Assembly (NCBI GenBank): GCA_029556615.1
Contig: JAKQDD010000188.1
Coordinates: 1 to 55,697 of the forward strand
Source of the DNA: Verrucomicrobiota bacterium
GTDB lineage: Bacteria; Verrucomicrobiota; Verrucomicrobiia; Limisphaerales; J093
Direction of reading: 5' to 3'
DNA: 55,697 nt
Numbering within the stretch: position 1 is the first letter of the stretch; each line of letters starts with the position of its first letter. Both the position numbers and the translations under genes were made by a program. The notes beneath the pieces were generated by a model that worked only from the letters and a program-made list of their open reading frames with translations, was not told the DNA's origin and did not search any database. Shown here piece by piece: positions 31,334 through 39,210 of this stretch.

Positions 31334-32464
31334 ATGCGCGTGCGGACGCTTCACTTGTATTTGTTGCGGCAGGTTTTGGCGGCGGTGTTGCTGACCGTGG
31401 CCGTGTTCACATTTGTCCTGATGCTGGGCAACGTGCTGCGGGAGATCCTGGGGCTCCTGGTGAACCGTCAGGCAACTCTGGGGATTGTCGCCCAGGCCAT
31501 CGTGTTGCTCGTCCCGTTTGTCCTGGTGTTTGCGTTGCCGATGGGGATGCTGACGGCGACGCTGCTGGTGTTCGGGCGGTTCAGCGCCGACCAGGAGTTG
31601 ACGGCGGTGCGGGCGGGCGGGGTGAGCCTTGTGGCGCTGGTGACGCCGATCCTGCTTCTGAGCCTGGTGCTGACGGGCGTGAGCGGCTGGTTCAACCTGG
31701 ATCTCGCGCCGCGCTGCCGTCTCGCGTACAAGCGGCTCTTCTATCGATTGGGCGTTGCCGGGTCGACGGGTTTGCTGGCGGAGAACCAGTTCATCAAGCA
31801 GTTTCCCGGCTACATTCTCTATGTGGGGAGCGCCTCGGGCGATCTGCTTCGGAACCTGGTGGTTTACCAGATGGAAACCAACGCTCCGGCGACGAACGGG
31901 GCGTCGGGTCCGGCCGATCTTCCGAAGGTGACGATGATCCTCACTGCGCCCGAGGCGGTGGTCAGTCTTGACGTCACGCAGCAGGTCGTCCGGCTGCACA
32001 TGTCGGAGGTCGAGGGGGTCTACCTTGATTCCTGGCAGCCTGGGGGCGGCAAGGACCAGATCCTCGAGCTGCCGGCCCGGTTGACTCAGCCGGATCGCCG
32101 GCCGCCGCGGCTGAAGGAGATGACCTTCCAGCAGCTGATGACCGAGTACTACGAATACCGGCGGCGCGGCGTGGACGTGACCCCGGTGGCGGTTCAGATG
32201 CACCGGCAAGTGGCTTTCTCGTTTGCCTGCATCGGCTTCACGCTGGTCGGGATCCCGCTGGGGGTGCGGGCGCATCGGCGGGAAACCAGCGCCGGGGTGG
32301 GGATCGCCCTGCTTCTGGTGACGCTGTACTATGGTTTCATCATCCTTGGCCAGGCGTGGGAGACCCGGCCCGAGTACCATCCGCAGCTGATCCTGTGGGT
32401 ACCCAACCTGCTATTTCAGTGCGTGGGTGGCTTCCTGCTCTGGCGTGTCAACCGACAGGGATGA
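31334..32464 (+). CDS. LptF/LptG family permease
   Basis: 376 residues from ATG 31334. YjgP/YjgQ fold: the N-terminal pattern MRVRTLHLYLLRQVLAAVLL, helices around residues 12-35, 55-80 and 100-120, a periplasmic beta-jellyroll-like middle (about 125-270), then helices 295-315, 325-345 and 350-370. LptF/G with LptB form the ABC motor that extracts lipopolysaccharide from the inner membrane. I cannot tell F from G. No second lpt gene is adjacent. The next 220 bp hold a family-1 repeat. Confidence 0.92.
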   Translation: MRVRTLHLYLLRQVLAAVLLTVAVFTFVLMLGNVLREILGLLVNRQATLGIVAQAIVLLVPFVLVFALPMGMLTATLLVFGRFSADQELTAVRAGGVSLVALVTPILLLSLVLTGVSGWFNLDLAPRCRLAYKRLFYRLGVAGSTGLLAENQFIKQFPGYILYVGSASGDLLRNLVVYQMETNAPATNGASGPADLPKVTMILTAPEAVVSLDVTQQVVRLHMSEVEGVYLDSWQPGGGKDQILELPARLTQPDRRPPRLKEMTFQQLMTEYYEYRRRGVDVTPVAVQMHRQVAFSFACIGFTLVGIPLGVRAHRRETSAGVGIALLLVTLYYGFIILGQAWETRPEYHPQLILWVPNLLFQCVGGFLLWRVNRQG

Positions 32465-32491
32465 AGCGGGGCCAACTACTTGCGCCTCGCC

Positions 32492-32668
32492 AGAGTCCTC
32501 GACTTGTGGAATATGGGGTCAACAGGTCAAGCTTGGCCCCTGCTGTTCCAGGCCTTCCCTCCTTCCGTCGAGGACTCTCCATTAGCGAGGCGCGGAAGAG
32601 AGGGTTCGGAAAGGCAGGAAGGCTTCATGGGATCGCGGACTTCGTTAGGTCTGGGGCGCGCCTCGCCA
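32492..32668 (-). repeat. Family-1 composite repeat, copy 4 (reverse), overlapping thiD 3' end
   Basis: Module B lies at 32492-32578 (AGAGTCCTCG to CGAGGACTCT) and module A at 32583-32668 (TAGCGAGGCGCG to CGCGCCTCGCCA), in the opposite order to copies 1, 2 and 5. The last about 15 codons and the stop of thiD are read from module A. The internal text matches copy 5 almost base for base in places, for example CGCGGACTTCGTTAGGTCTG. Confidence 0.9.
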
Positions 32669-33473
32669 GTGGGTTTAGCGCCTGATGACGTCCGATCCGA
32701 ACGGACGCGGCGATGGCCTGGGTGACGAAGGCCTTGGCGGCTCGGACGGCGGCGGGGAGCGGGAGTCCCCGCGCGAGCCAGCCGGTGATCGCCGCCGAAT
32801 AGGTACAGCCGGTTCCGTGCGTCGAGACGTGCCGGATGAAGGGAGCGGACAGCAGGAGCTCCCGGCGCCCGTCGTAGAAAATGTCCACCGCCTCGCGGCA
32901 GGCAGGCAGGTGGCCGCCCTTGACGAGGACCGCGCACCCTGACTGACGGTGGATCTCTCGTGCCGCCGCGCGGAGATCCTCGGGGGTTTCGAGCCTGGTT
33001 CCCACCAGGATTCCAGCCTCATCGAGATTTGGCGTGGCCAGTGTTGCCAGCGGCAGGAGCTGGTCGCGCAGTGCGCGGACTGCCGACGGGCGCAGGAGGA
33101 CCGCGCCGCTGGTGGCGACCATGACCGGGTCCACGACCAGCGGGAACCGGCGGCCGGCGAGGAGGCGGACGACGGCGTGAATGATGTCGGGGGCCAGGAG
33201 CATCCCCGTCTTGGCGGCGGCGGGCGGCAGTTCGTCGAGCAAGGCGGTGAGTTGCGCTTCGACGAGGGTTGTGGCGCAGGCTCTGACGCTGCGGACGCTG
33301 CAGGGGTTCTGAGCGGTGACGCAGGTCACCACGCAGGTTCCGTGGACGCCCAAGGCGGCGAACGTTTTCAGGTCGGCCTGGAGCCCTGCGCCGCCGCCGC
33401 TGTCGGAGCCGGCGATCGTCAGGGCCAGGGCGGCTCGGCGCCCGCGGAGGCGATGGGGGGGGCGGGGGTTCAT
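32625..33473 (-). CDS. thiD: Hydroxymethylpyrimidine (phosphate) kinase, C-terminus altered by repeat
   Basis: 282 residues from ATG 33473. PfkB/ribokinase-type ThiD motifs are clear: ALTIAGSDSGGGAGLQADLK, THGTCVVTCVTAQN-like region, AKTGMLLAPDII, VVDPVMVATSGAVLL and VSTHGTGCTYSAAI with the catalytic GTGC. It phosphorylates HMP and HMP-P for thiamine synthesis. The normal end of such proteins is near RIGRHQALN; here LARRAPDLTKSAIP follows, translated from a family-1 repeat. The gene overlaps the upstream coiled-coil protein gene by 4 bp. No TPP riboswitch is seen in front of it. Confidence 0.95.
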   Translation of the reverse strand: MNPRPPHRLRGRRAALALTIAGSDSGGGAGLQADLKTFAALGVHGTCVVTCVTAQNPCSVRSVRACATTLVEAQLTALLDELPPAAAKTGMLLAPDIIHAVVRLLAGRRFPLVVDPVMVATSGAVLLRPSAVRALRDQLLPLATLATPNLDEAGILVGTRLETPEDLRAAAREIHRQSGCAVLVKGGHLPACREAVDIFYDGRRELLLSAPFIRHVSTHGTGCTYSAAITGWLARGLPLPAAVRAAKAFVTQAIAASVRIGRHQALNPLARRAPDLTKSAIP

Positions 33474-33973
33474 CGGTTCCGCAGGTAGAAGTAGACCAGG
33501 CCCCAGATGATCGCGATGAAGAACAGGCAGAGCGCCAGAAACCGGTTCCGGGCGATGCGCGTTTCGTAGCGCAGGGGACGGAGCCCATGGATGCTGCCTG
33601 CGGCCAGGTAATTCACCAACTTGGGGTTGGCGGCGGGGGTGCCCCGCCATCGCCGCAGCCAGCGGCGAACGACGGCCATGAAATCGTACTTTCGGATGCC
33701 GAGCTCGTTATAGTGAGCCGGGGTGGTCTCCGGAGCGGCGGGTTCCCGGACGCGATGGTGGTCGACGGCCTCGAAGGCGGGGACCTCAGGCTGCGGCGGG
33801 TGGACGGGTGCTGGCGGCTGCGGAGTCGCGGTGGACCGGAGTCGGGGTTGCGATTGTTGGGCGGTGAGGCGCCGGTTCAGGTCATGGATCTGTTCCTCGA
33901 GGGCGGCGATCTTCGCGTTCAGCGCCTCTTCGCTGGCGCGGATCGGGTCGATCTTGCGTCGGAACCATGCCAT
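33470..33973 (-). CDS. Coiled-coil, single-TM membrane protein, unknown
   Basis: 167 residues. The N-terminus is a charged coiled coil (RRKIDPIRASEEALNAKIAA followed by LEEQIHDLNRRL), a Pro-rich linker follows (about 45-80), and the C-terminus has a membrane segment FLALCLFFIAIIWGLVYFYL just before the stop. Unknown family. It overlaps thiD by 4 bp downstream and lies 12 bp from another coiled-coil membrane protein, so the two probably act together at the membrane. Confidence 0.8.
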   Translation of the reverse strand: MAWFRRKIDPIRASEEALNAKIAALEEQIHDLNRRLTAQQSQPRLRSTATPQPPAPVHPPQPEVPAFEAVDHHRVREPAAPETTPAHYNELGIRKYDFMAVVRRWLRRWRGTPAANPKLVNYLAAGSIHGLRPLRYETRIARNRFLALCLFFIAIIWGLVYFYLRNR

Positions 33974-33985
33974 GGCGGGGGGTGA

Positions 33986-34654
33986 CTAGCGGCGCAGGAG
34001 GACGAGCAGCAGAGCCACGGCCGCGATGAGCACTGCTGCGGCCAAGGGCCACGTGAAGGCGAATCCCAGGCGGCAGAGGCTCCAGAAGCCCAGCTGGGGA
34101 AGCGCGCCCGGGGCGGCGGTGCCGGGCGGGGCCGTCGGCGCGGCGGGCGCGACGCCGTCGAGCAGCGTCCACTTGAGTCGGGCGGCATTCCACTCCATCC
34201 GGGCGTTTTCGATGGCCGTCAGGGCGCGAGTCAGTTCCGTGTTCCAGTTCTGGGTGGTCCAGGTTTCCTCCTGGATGGACTCGAGCCGGCCGAGCGCCTC
34301 CCGGAAGGCGGCGAGGGTCTTGGCCATCTGGTCGGCATCCCGACGGGCTTGGAACTCCGCCTGTTCGAGCAGGGCGATGCCGCGCGTCAGGTGCTGGATC
34401 ATTTCGCCGCGGCCGGCCTCGAACTCCGTGCGGCGTCTGCGAGCCTCCTCGAGGGTGGTTCGTTCGCGCTCGAGCTCCTCCTGGGCGCGACGCAACTCCG
34501 TGATCCGTTGCTGGGTGGTGGCGGCTCGGGCTTCCAGCTCTTCGCGCGTCGGGGGCCGTGGTGCCGGTCCGGAGGGGGAGCCCGATCCTGGTCCCTCAGC
34601 GGGAGAGGGGAACTCGCGATCGACGAACTCCGCATCATCGGACGGCAGACTCAT
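33986..34654 (-). CDS. Coiled-coil membrane protein, unknown
   Basis: 222 residues: an acidic Pro-rich start (residues 1-35), a long coiled coil (about 35-150: REELEARAATTQQRITELRR and onward), an Ala/Pro linker, and one or two C-terminal membrane segments (LGFAFTWPLAAAVLIAAVAL then LLVLLRR). No enzymatic motif. It resembles its downstream neighbour in build (coiled coil plus C-terminal helix) although the sequences differ. First of the two coiled-coil genes after the ABC exporter, with a 56-bp gap. Confidence 0.8.
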   Translation of the reverse strand: MSLPSDDAEFVDREFPSPAEGPGSGSPSGPAPRPPTREELEARAATTQQRITELRRAQEELERERTTLEEARRRRTEFEAGRGEMIQHLTRGIALLEQAEFQARRDADQMAKTLAAFREALGRLESIQEETWTTQNWNTELTRALTAIENARMEWNAARLKWTLLDGVAPAAPTAPPGTAAPGALPQLGFWSLCRLGFAFTWPLAAAVLIAAVALLLVLLRR

Positions 34655-34710
34655 GGCGGAAGTCTAACCCGACTTTCGGAAGGACAACAGGTTTTTGATG
34701 GGGTGCCGCC

Positions 34711-36453
34711 TCAAAGTTCGAAGGCACGGAGGCGGGCGAGACCCAGGCGCAGGGGGAGCCACCCGATGGCGGCCGACACGGCCAGGAAGGCCGCCCCGCC
34801 GGCGGCCAGCCGGACTGCGCCCACCTGGCCCAGGGAATGCAGCGGAGCCGCGACCGCGAGCCACGCGACGGATCCGACGATATAGAGGAAACTGGCGACG
34901 AGGCAGAAGGTGCCGCCGAAGCCGCTGACGATCTTGCTGGGATTATCCTCGCGGAAGTTGGGGAAGACCGTTCCGAGGCCGACGGCGAGTCCGTTGAGCG
35001 TCAGGGTCATCACAGCGACGGTGAGAGTCAGGACGAGCGTATGGCTCCAGGCGAGCATCAGCATCCAACAGGAGAGCAGCATGAGCCCGACCGTGATGGT
35101 CAGGGAGAGAACGCTGCCGAGGGCGAGTTTGGCCAGCAGGACGCGGGGCAGGCCCAGCGGTGCCAGACCGACGATCCAGAGGCGCTTGCCTTCGAGCGAG
35201 AACTGCGGAAAGACGAAACGCGTTGTCAGAGTCGCCAGGTTCAGCGCGCAGGCGCCCAGGTTCAGGTACGAGACGAGCGCAATCCAGAACGGGTGGGTCA
35301 ACTGTTGGCTGAAATGGCGGAGGTTGAGGATGTAGGCGCCCAGGAGGCCGAAGAGGACGAGCGTCTGGCCCCATTGGGTGGTGTCGCGCCAGAAGACCCG
35401 GATATCCTTGACGAGCAGCGCCCGCAGGTCGGGGCGGAGCCAGCGGCAGTGGTCCGCCAGGGCCTCGAGCGGGCTGCGGGCCCGTGCGCGGCGATGGCGG
35501 CGTTGCCGCCACACTCGCAGCCAGGTCCAACGGGCCAGGAGGCCGCCCCGGCTCTGGACGGTGGACGCCGCGTGATAGAACCGGGCGCCCATGCCTGCGA
35601 GCGTCAACGTGCCGAAGAACAAGGTGTGGCTGAGCAGGACGAGGCCAAAGAACACCGCGGTGCCCAAGGCGCCTTCCGCCCACTCCTGGACCCCTGCGGA
35701 AAGCCAGTAGCTGGGCAGGAGGGGCGAGAGGGCAAACCGGGTTCGCATGAGAAGGCGGTCGAGGACCACCAGGACACGGGTCTCCAGCTGCTCGTCGGTG
35801 ACGGGGTCGGATCGGAGCCAGAACGCGGTGGCGGCGATCAGCGCGACGGCGCCCAGCAGGGCCGCGACCTGGAATGCGCGCCGGTCGAGGTGCCGGGCGA
35901 GGAGCACAGCCAGCCAGGCGCCGCCCGCGGCCGGCAGGACGATGAAGAGGGCGATCAGGCCGAGGGTGACCGGGTAGAAGTGCCAAGGCACCTGCTGGTT
36001 GAGACCGTAGGCGAGGAGCAGCGGCGCGATCAGGAAGAGAAACGCCCAGGACGCCAGCAGCGTCGATTCGACGAACTTCCACTGGAAGATCGTGTTCGTC
36101 GCCACCGGAAGCGGGATGAGGAATGCGGTCTCGCGGTTGCGGAACAGGTTCGTGTAGCTGATCACGAGATTGCTCAGCAAAAGCAGCACGAAGAGGAATG
36201 CAAACAGCAGAAACAGCATTCGCTCGATCAGCACGGCGCCCAGGCCGGGAAAGGAGGAGGCGAACCGCAGGCCCTTGTGGAAGAGGAGAAAGGCGAGCCC
36301 GGCGTATCCTCCCAGGAAGGTGAGGATGAGGGCCGTGAGCCAGCGCGATTGGTGTCGGACGGCTGCGAGGCGGCGCCAGGCCTGCAGGAGGTTCACCTGC
36401 ACGAGCAATCGGAGCGGGTGCGGCGGCGCGGTCGGGTTCGAGGTGGGGGGCAT
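34711..36453 (-). CDS. ABC exporter permease, large ABC-2-like
   Basis: 580 residues with about 12 hydrophobic segments in two halves separated by a basic cytoplasmic region (about residues 300-345, WRQRRHRRARARSPLEALAD). LFRNRETAFLIPLPVATNTI, LVKDIRVFWRDTTQWGQTLV, VFPQFSLEGKRLWIVGLAPL and FPNFREDNPSKIVSGFGGTF match the putative ABC exporter group. It pairs with the ATPase gene 15 bp upstream (36469-37224). Substrate unknown. The two coiled-coil genes downstream may belong to the same system. Confidence 0.88.
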   Translation of the reverse strand: MPPTSNPTAPPHPLRLLVQVNLLQAWRRLAAVRHQSRWLTALILTFLGGYAGLAFLLFHKGLRFASSFPGLGAVLIERMLFLLFAFLFVLLLLSNLVISYTNLFRNRETAFLIPLPVATNTIFQWKFVESTLLASWAFLFLIAPLLLAYGLNQQVPWHFYPVTLGLIALFIVLPAAGGAWLAVLLARHLDRRAFQVAALLGAVALIAATAFWLRSDPVTDEQLETRVLVVLDRLLMRTRFALSPLLPSYWLSAGVQEWAEGALGTAVFFGLVLLSHTLFFGTLTLAGMGARFYHAASTVQSRGGLLARWTWLRVWRQRRHRRARARSPLEALADHCRWLRPDLRALLVKDIRVFWRDTTQWGQTLVLFGLLGAYILNLRHFSQQLTHPFWIALVSYLNLGACALNLATLTTRFVFPQFSLEGKRLWIVGLAPLGLPRVLLAKLALGSVLSLTITVGLMLLSCWMLMLAWSHTLVLTLTVAVMTLTLNGLAVGLGTVFPNFREDNPSKIVSGFGGTFCLVASFLYIVGSVAWLAVAAPLHSLGQVGAVRLAAGGAAFLAVSAAIGWLPLRLGLARLRAFEL

Positions 36454-36468
36454 GGGGCGCGGAGGGTC

Positions 36469-37224
36469 TCAGGCCGGTCGTGGGCGGTCGGCGGCTTGGG
36501 GCACCCCCTGGGAGGTGAGGGAGAGGAACGTCTGTTCGAGGGCGCCCGCCGTGCCGCTCTGCTGGCGGAGCTCGTCGCGGGTGCCCAGGGCGATGAGGCG
36601 GCCTTCGTGCATGATCCCGATCCGGTCGGCCATCTCCTCGGCCAGACCCAGTTGGTGGGTCGAGATGAGAACGGTCATGCCTGCGCGGGACCGTTCCTTG
36701 AGAACGTCCTTCAGGATGCGGGCGTGATGCGGGTCGAGACCCACCATTGGCTCGTCGAGGATGAAGACCTCCGGCGCGTGGAGCAGGGCGGAGACGATCG
36801 CCACGCGCTGGCGCGTGCCGTGGGAAAGGCTCTCGATTGTCTCGTCGAGGTAGGGATCCAGATGGAACCGGGTCACGAGCGTTTCGGAGTTCGAGGCGAT
36901 GGCCTCCGCGGTCATCTGGAAGAGTTGGCCGGTGAACCGGATGAACTCCCGCGGCGTCAGTTTGTCGTAGAGAAAGGGGAAGTCGGGGACGTACGCGAGG
37001 CGCCGGCGGGCTTCGAGGGGCTGGGTCTGGACGTCGTAGCCGGCGATGCGGGCCGAACCGGAGGTGGGCTTCATCAGGCCGGCGAGGATTTTGAGCGTCG
37101 TGGTCTTGCCTGCGGCATTGGGCCCCAGCAGGGCGAAGAACTCTCCCGGCCGGATCTCGAGGCTGAGGTCGTTGACGGCGACGAGGTCGCCGAAGAGTTT
37201 CACGAGATGGCGGAGTTCGATCAT
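36469..37224 (-). CDS. ABC transporter ATP-binding protein
   Basis: 251 residues. Walker A is GPNAAGKTT, followed by a Q-loop region (AYVPDFPFLYDKLTPREFIR, lacking the usual Gln at the expected place), signature LSHGTRQRV, Walker B EVFILDEPMVGLDPHH, and H-loop ISTHQ. It matches the DrrA/CcmA/ABC-2 ATPase type. It works with the exporter permease immediately downstream and sits 7 bp after the membrane-anchored protein gene at 37232. The C-terminus carries a short Pro/Arg tail. Confidence 0.95.
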   Translation of the reverse strand: MIELRHLVKLFGDLVAVNDLSLEIRPGEFFALLGPNAAGKTTTLKILAGLMKPTSGSARIAGYDVQTQPLEARRRLAYVPDFPFLYDKLTPREFIRFTGQLFQMTAEAIASNSETLVTRFHLDPYLDETIESLSHGTRQRVAIVSALLHAPEVFILDEPMVGLDPHHARILKDVLKERSRAGMTVLISTHQLGLAEEMADRIGIMHEGRLIALGTRDELRQQSGTAGALEQTFLSLTSQGVPQAADRPRPA

Positions 37225-37231
37225 GCCGGAT

Positions 37232-38050
37232 TCAGAATGGTTCGAGGGCTTCGTTGAGCAGGACGAGATCGTCCGGCAGTTCGACCCGCAGGATCTCGCC
37301 CACGCGGCTGACGGTGATCACTGCGCGGTATTGGTCGAGCACCTGCGCCTCGAGCCGGTAGGCCCGGAGCCGGGAATGTCCGATCGTGTGCCAGTGGGTT
37401 CGGGCCTGCCAGCTCAGGGCCAGGGAGCCGGGAGTCAGGGGGCGCGCAGCCTCGGGCGGAAGCAACCCGGCCAGGTTGCCGAGGGTCCCTGCCGGCCCGA
37501 TCAAGCCGAGCCAGAGCGTCGGGTTGGCGATCTCACGGAACGTGAAGCGTCGCTCCCAGGTTGCTCCCGCTCGTTCGCTTCGCACCTCGATCGCCTGGGC
37601 GAGGGCGCTCGCCCGCAGCTCCCATGTGCCCGGCTTGGACGCCACGCGCCCCTCGAAGGTCCGCCAGGTTCCGTCGGCATCGAGCTCGAGGCGGACGGTG
37701 ATGCGAAGCCGCTCGAAGTCGTCTCCGAGGAGCAGGCTGCCCTCGACGTTCACCGCATAACCCGTCACCTGTCGGATCTGGCCCTCGATGACATCCGGGG
37801 ACTCGGTGGTTGGCGGGGTGGCCTCCGGTTCGAGGGGGGCCGCCTGCCACCGGCAATAGCCGATGCGCTTGCCGCGATGCAGCACCTGAAGGGAGGAATC
37901 GTCCGGGGCGGTCAGGATGCGCTCCCAGACGGAGTGGACCGACACGGGGCTGCCGGAGCTGCGGTGGGCGGCGATCTCCGAGCGCCAGAGGAGAAGGTTC
38001 ATGATCACCCAGAACAGGGTGACCGCGACGAAGTAGAGGCGTTTGAACAT
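37232..38050 (-). CDS. Membrane-anchored beta-rich protein of the ABC exporter operon
   Basis: 272 residues with an N-terminal helix (MFKRLYFVAVTLFWVIMNLL) and a mostly beta-strand periplasmic part (RGKRIGYCRWQA, GYAVNVEGSLLLGDDFERLR, LSWQARTHWHTIGHSRLRAY, VITVSRVGEILRVELPDDLV). Unknown function. It lies 7 bp upstream of the ABC ATPase, so it is probably an accessory subunit. Between it and the LysM gene upstream there is only the structured family-2 element, which ends 15 nt before this ATG. Confidence 0.8.
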   Translation of the reverse strand: MFKRLYFVAVTLFWVIMNLLLWRSEIAAHRSSGSPVSVHSVWERILTAPDDSSLQVLHRGKRIGYCRWQAAPLEPEATPPTTESPDVIEGQIRQVTGYAVNVEGSLLLGDDFERLRITVRLELDADGTWRTFEGRVASKPGTWELRASALAQAIEVRSERAGATWERRFTFREIANPTLWLGLIGPAGTLGNLAGLLPPEAARPLTPGSLALSWQARTHWHTIGHSRLRAYRLEAQVLDQYRAVITVSRVGEILRVELPDDLVLLNEALEPF

Positions 38051-38065
38051 CCGTCGGTGACGGTC

Positions 38066-38305
38066 TTAGCCCGGAAACCTCACAAGAAAACCGGTGCAAG
38101 GACTTCCGGGCTTTGGCGAAACCGCGCCCTGATTGCCGGAGGAGAGGATGAAGTGGTTTTGGGACATGCACTCTCGTCCTGACAGTGCGCCGTCTTTCCC
38201 CCGACCTTCGCTGGGGCGCGGTTTCGCGTTTCTAACCCGCATGCCTTGAGTGATGAGAGGCACCGGCTGTGTGTTGACCGGAAAGGAGTGAAACATGCGG
38301 GTTAG
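38066..38305. repeat. Three-hairpin structured element (family 2), copy B
   Basis: Stem I is 38068-38076 with 38104-38112 (AGCCCGGAA). Stem II is 38116-38129 with 38214-38227 (GCGAAACCGCGCCC, 14 bp). Stem III is 38232-38243 with 38294-38305 (CTAACCCGCATG, 12 bp). All three are perfect. Loop I (38090-38097, ACCGGTGC) and loop III (38260-38266, GCACCGG) are complementary. It fills the gap between the LysM gene, whose TAA (38304-38302) lies in stem III, and the next gene. A 76-codon frame spans it, but see the rejected list. Confidence 0.92.
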
Positions 38306-39147
38306 CGCGCAGGCAGGCGGAGCGGCTCGCCGATTTTCAGGCGTTCGGGTCGGACGCCGGGGTTGGCTGAGATGAGGTCGCGGAGGCTTACGCCGTAGCG
38401 CCGGGCGATTCTCGAGAGCGTGTCTCCGGCGCGCACCGTGTGGGTTCGGGGGGCCGTGGGCGGCCCGACGGCGCGCGGCGCGGGGTCGTTGGTGCGAGAC
38501 GGAGTCGATGGAGCGAGGGCGCCTGCGGAGGAGGCGGAGGCGGCAGAGCCGCCTTGGAGCGGCAGGCTCGGCGGGGGATTGGTGGGCGCGGCCACGGCGA
38601 TTCGCAGGCGGTCCTTCAACTGGGCGTTTTCGAGGGCGAGCTGCTGGTTGTGGAGGTGCAGCGCCTGGATTCGCGCTTCGAGTTGGGCGCCTTGGTTTGC
38701 GAGTTCATGCACCTTGGCGGTGAGCTTGTCGATCTGCTGCTGGACCGCGGGCGTTTGGGGGCCGAGCGGGACGCTCTTGGCGAGCTCGACTTTCGAGGCG
38801 TTGATGAGCTGGCGCGCCGTGTCCGCCTGGCGCCAGTCCGGTCGCAGCCGCAGCAGTTTCTCGAGGTGATAGATCGCGGCCGCGGGATCGCCGCCGTTCT
38901 GGTAGTGGATCAACCCGAGTTCCCAGTGGGCGAGAGCGAGGCGGGGATTGCCTTCGAGGGCCTTTTCGAGCGACTCGATGGCGCCGGCGTAGTTGTAGGC
39001 GGCCTTCTTGGCGCGGGCATCGCCGATGAGCGGGTTCTTCTCCTCCGCGCCGGGATCGGTGAGCGGGGTGCATCCGGCCAGGCCGATGAGAGCCAGGGTC
39101 ACTCCCAGCAGCGCCAACGCGTGCCAGGGTGCGGGCGAACACGTCAT
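38302..39147 (-). CDS. LysM/TPR lipoprotein
   Basis: 281 residues. A lipoprotein signal (ALALLGVTLALIGLAGCTPL, lipobox LAGC) is followed by two TPR-like repeats (AAYNYAGAIESLEKALEGNP, LALAHWELGLIHYQNGGDPA), a coiled coil (about residues 125-180), a Pro/Ser/Ala linker, and a C-terminal LysM domain (HTVRAGDTLSRIARRYGVSL, NPGVRPERLKIGEPLRLP). LysM binds peptidoglycan, so the protein probably links outer-membrane or periplasmic complexes to the wall. It is the first gene of the run leading through the structured element to the ABC exporter operon. Confidence 0.93.
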   Translation of the reverse strand: MTCSPAPWHALALLGVTLALIGLAGCTPLTDPGAEEKNPLIGDARAKKAAYNYAGAIESLEKALEGNPRLALAHWELGLIHYQNGGDPAAAIYHLEKLLRLRPDWRQADTARQLINASKVELAKSVPLGPQTPAVQQQIDKLTAKVHELANQGAQLEARIQALHLHNQQLALENAQLKDRLRIAVAAPTNPPPSLPLQGGSAASASSAGALAPSTPSRTNDPAPRAVGPPTAPRTHTVRAGDTLSRIARRYGVSLRDLISANPGVRPERLKIGEPLRLPAR

Positions 39148-39210
39148 GCCCCGACGCTAGTCAAAGGGCCGGTCGAGTGCAATGACCGGATGCGTCGGAT
39201 GCGGGCGCGA

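Noticed and set aside
34837..37257. An 806-codon plus-strand open frame.
   Set aside because: It is antisense to the ABC exporter and ATPase genes, which have clear motifs. Its composition (Glu, Gln, Asp, Arg, Gly) is typical of a high-GC shadow frame.
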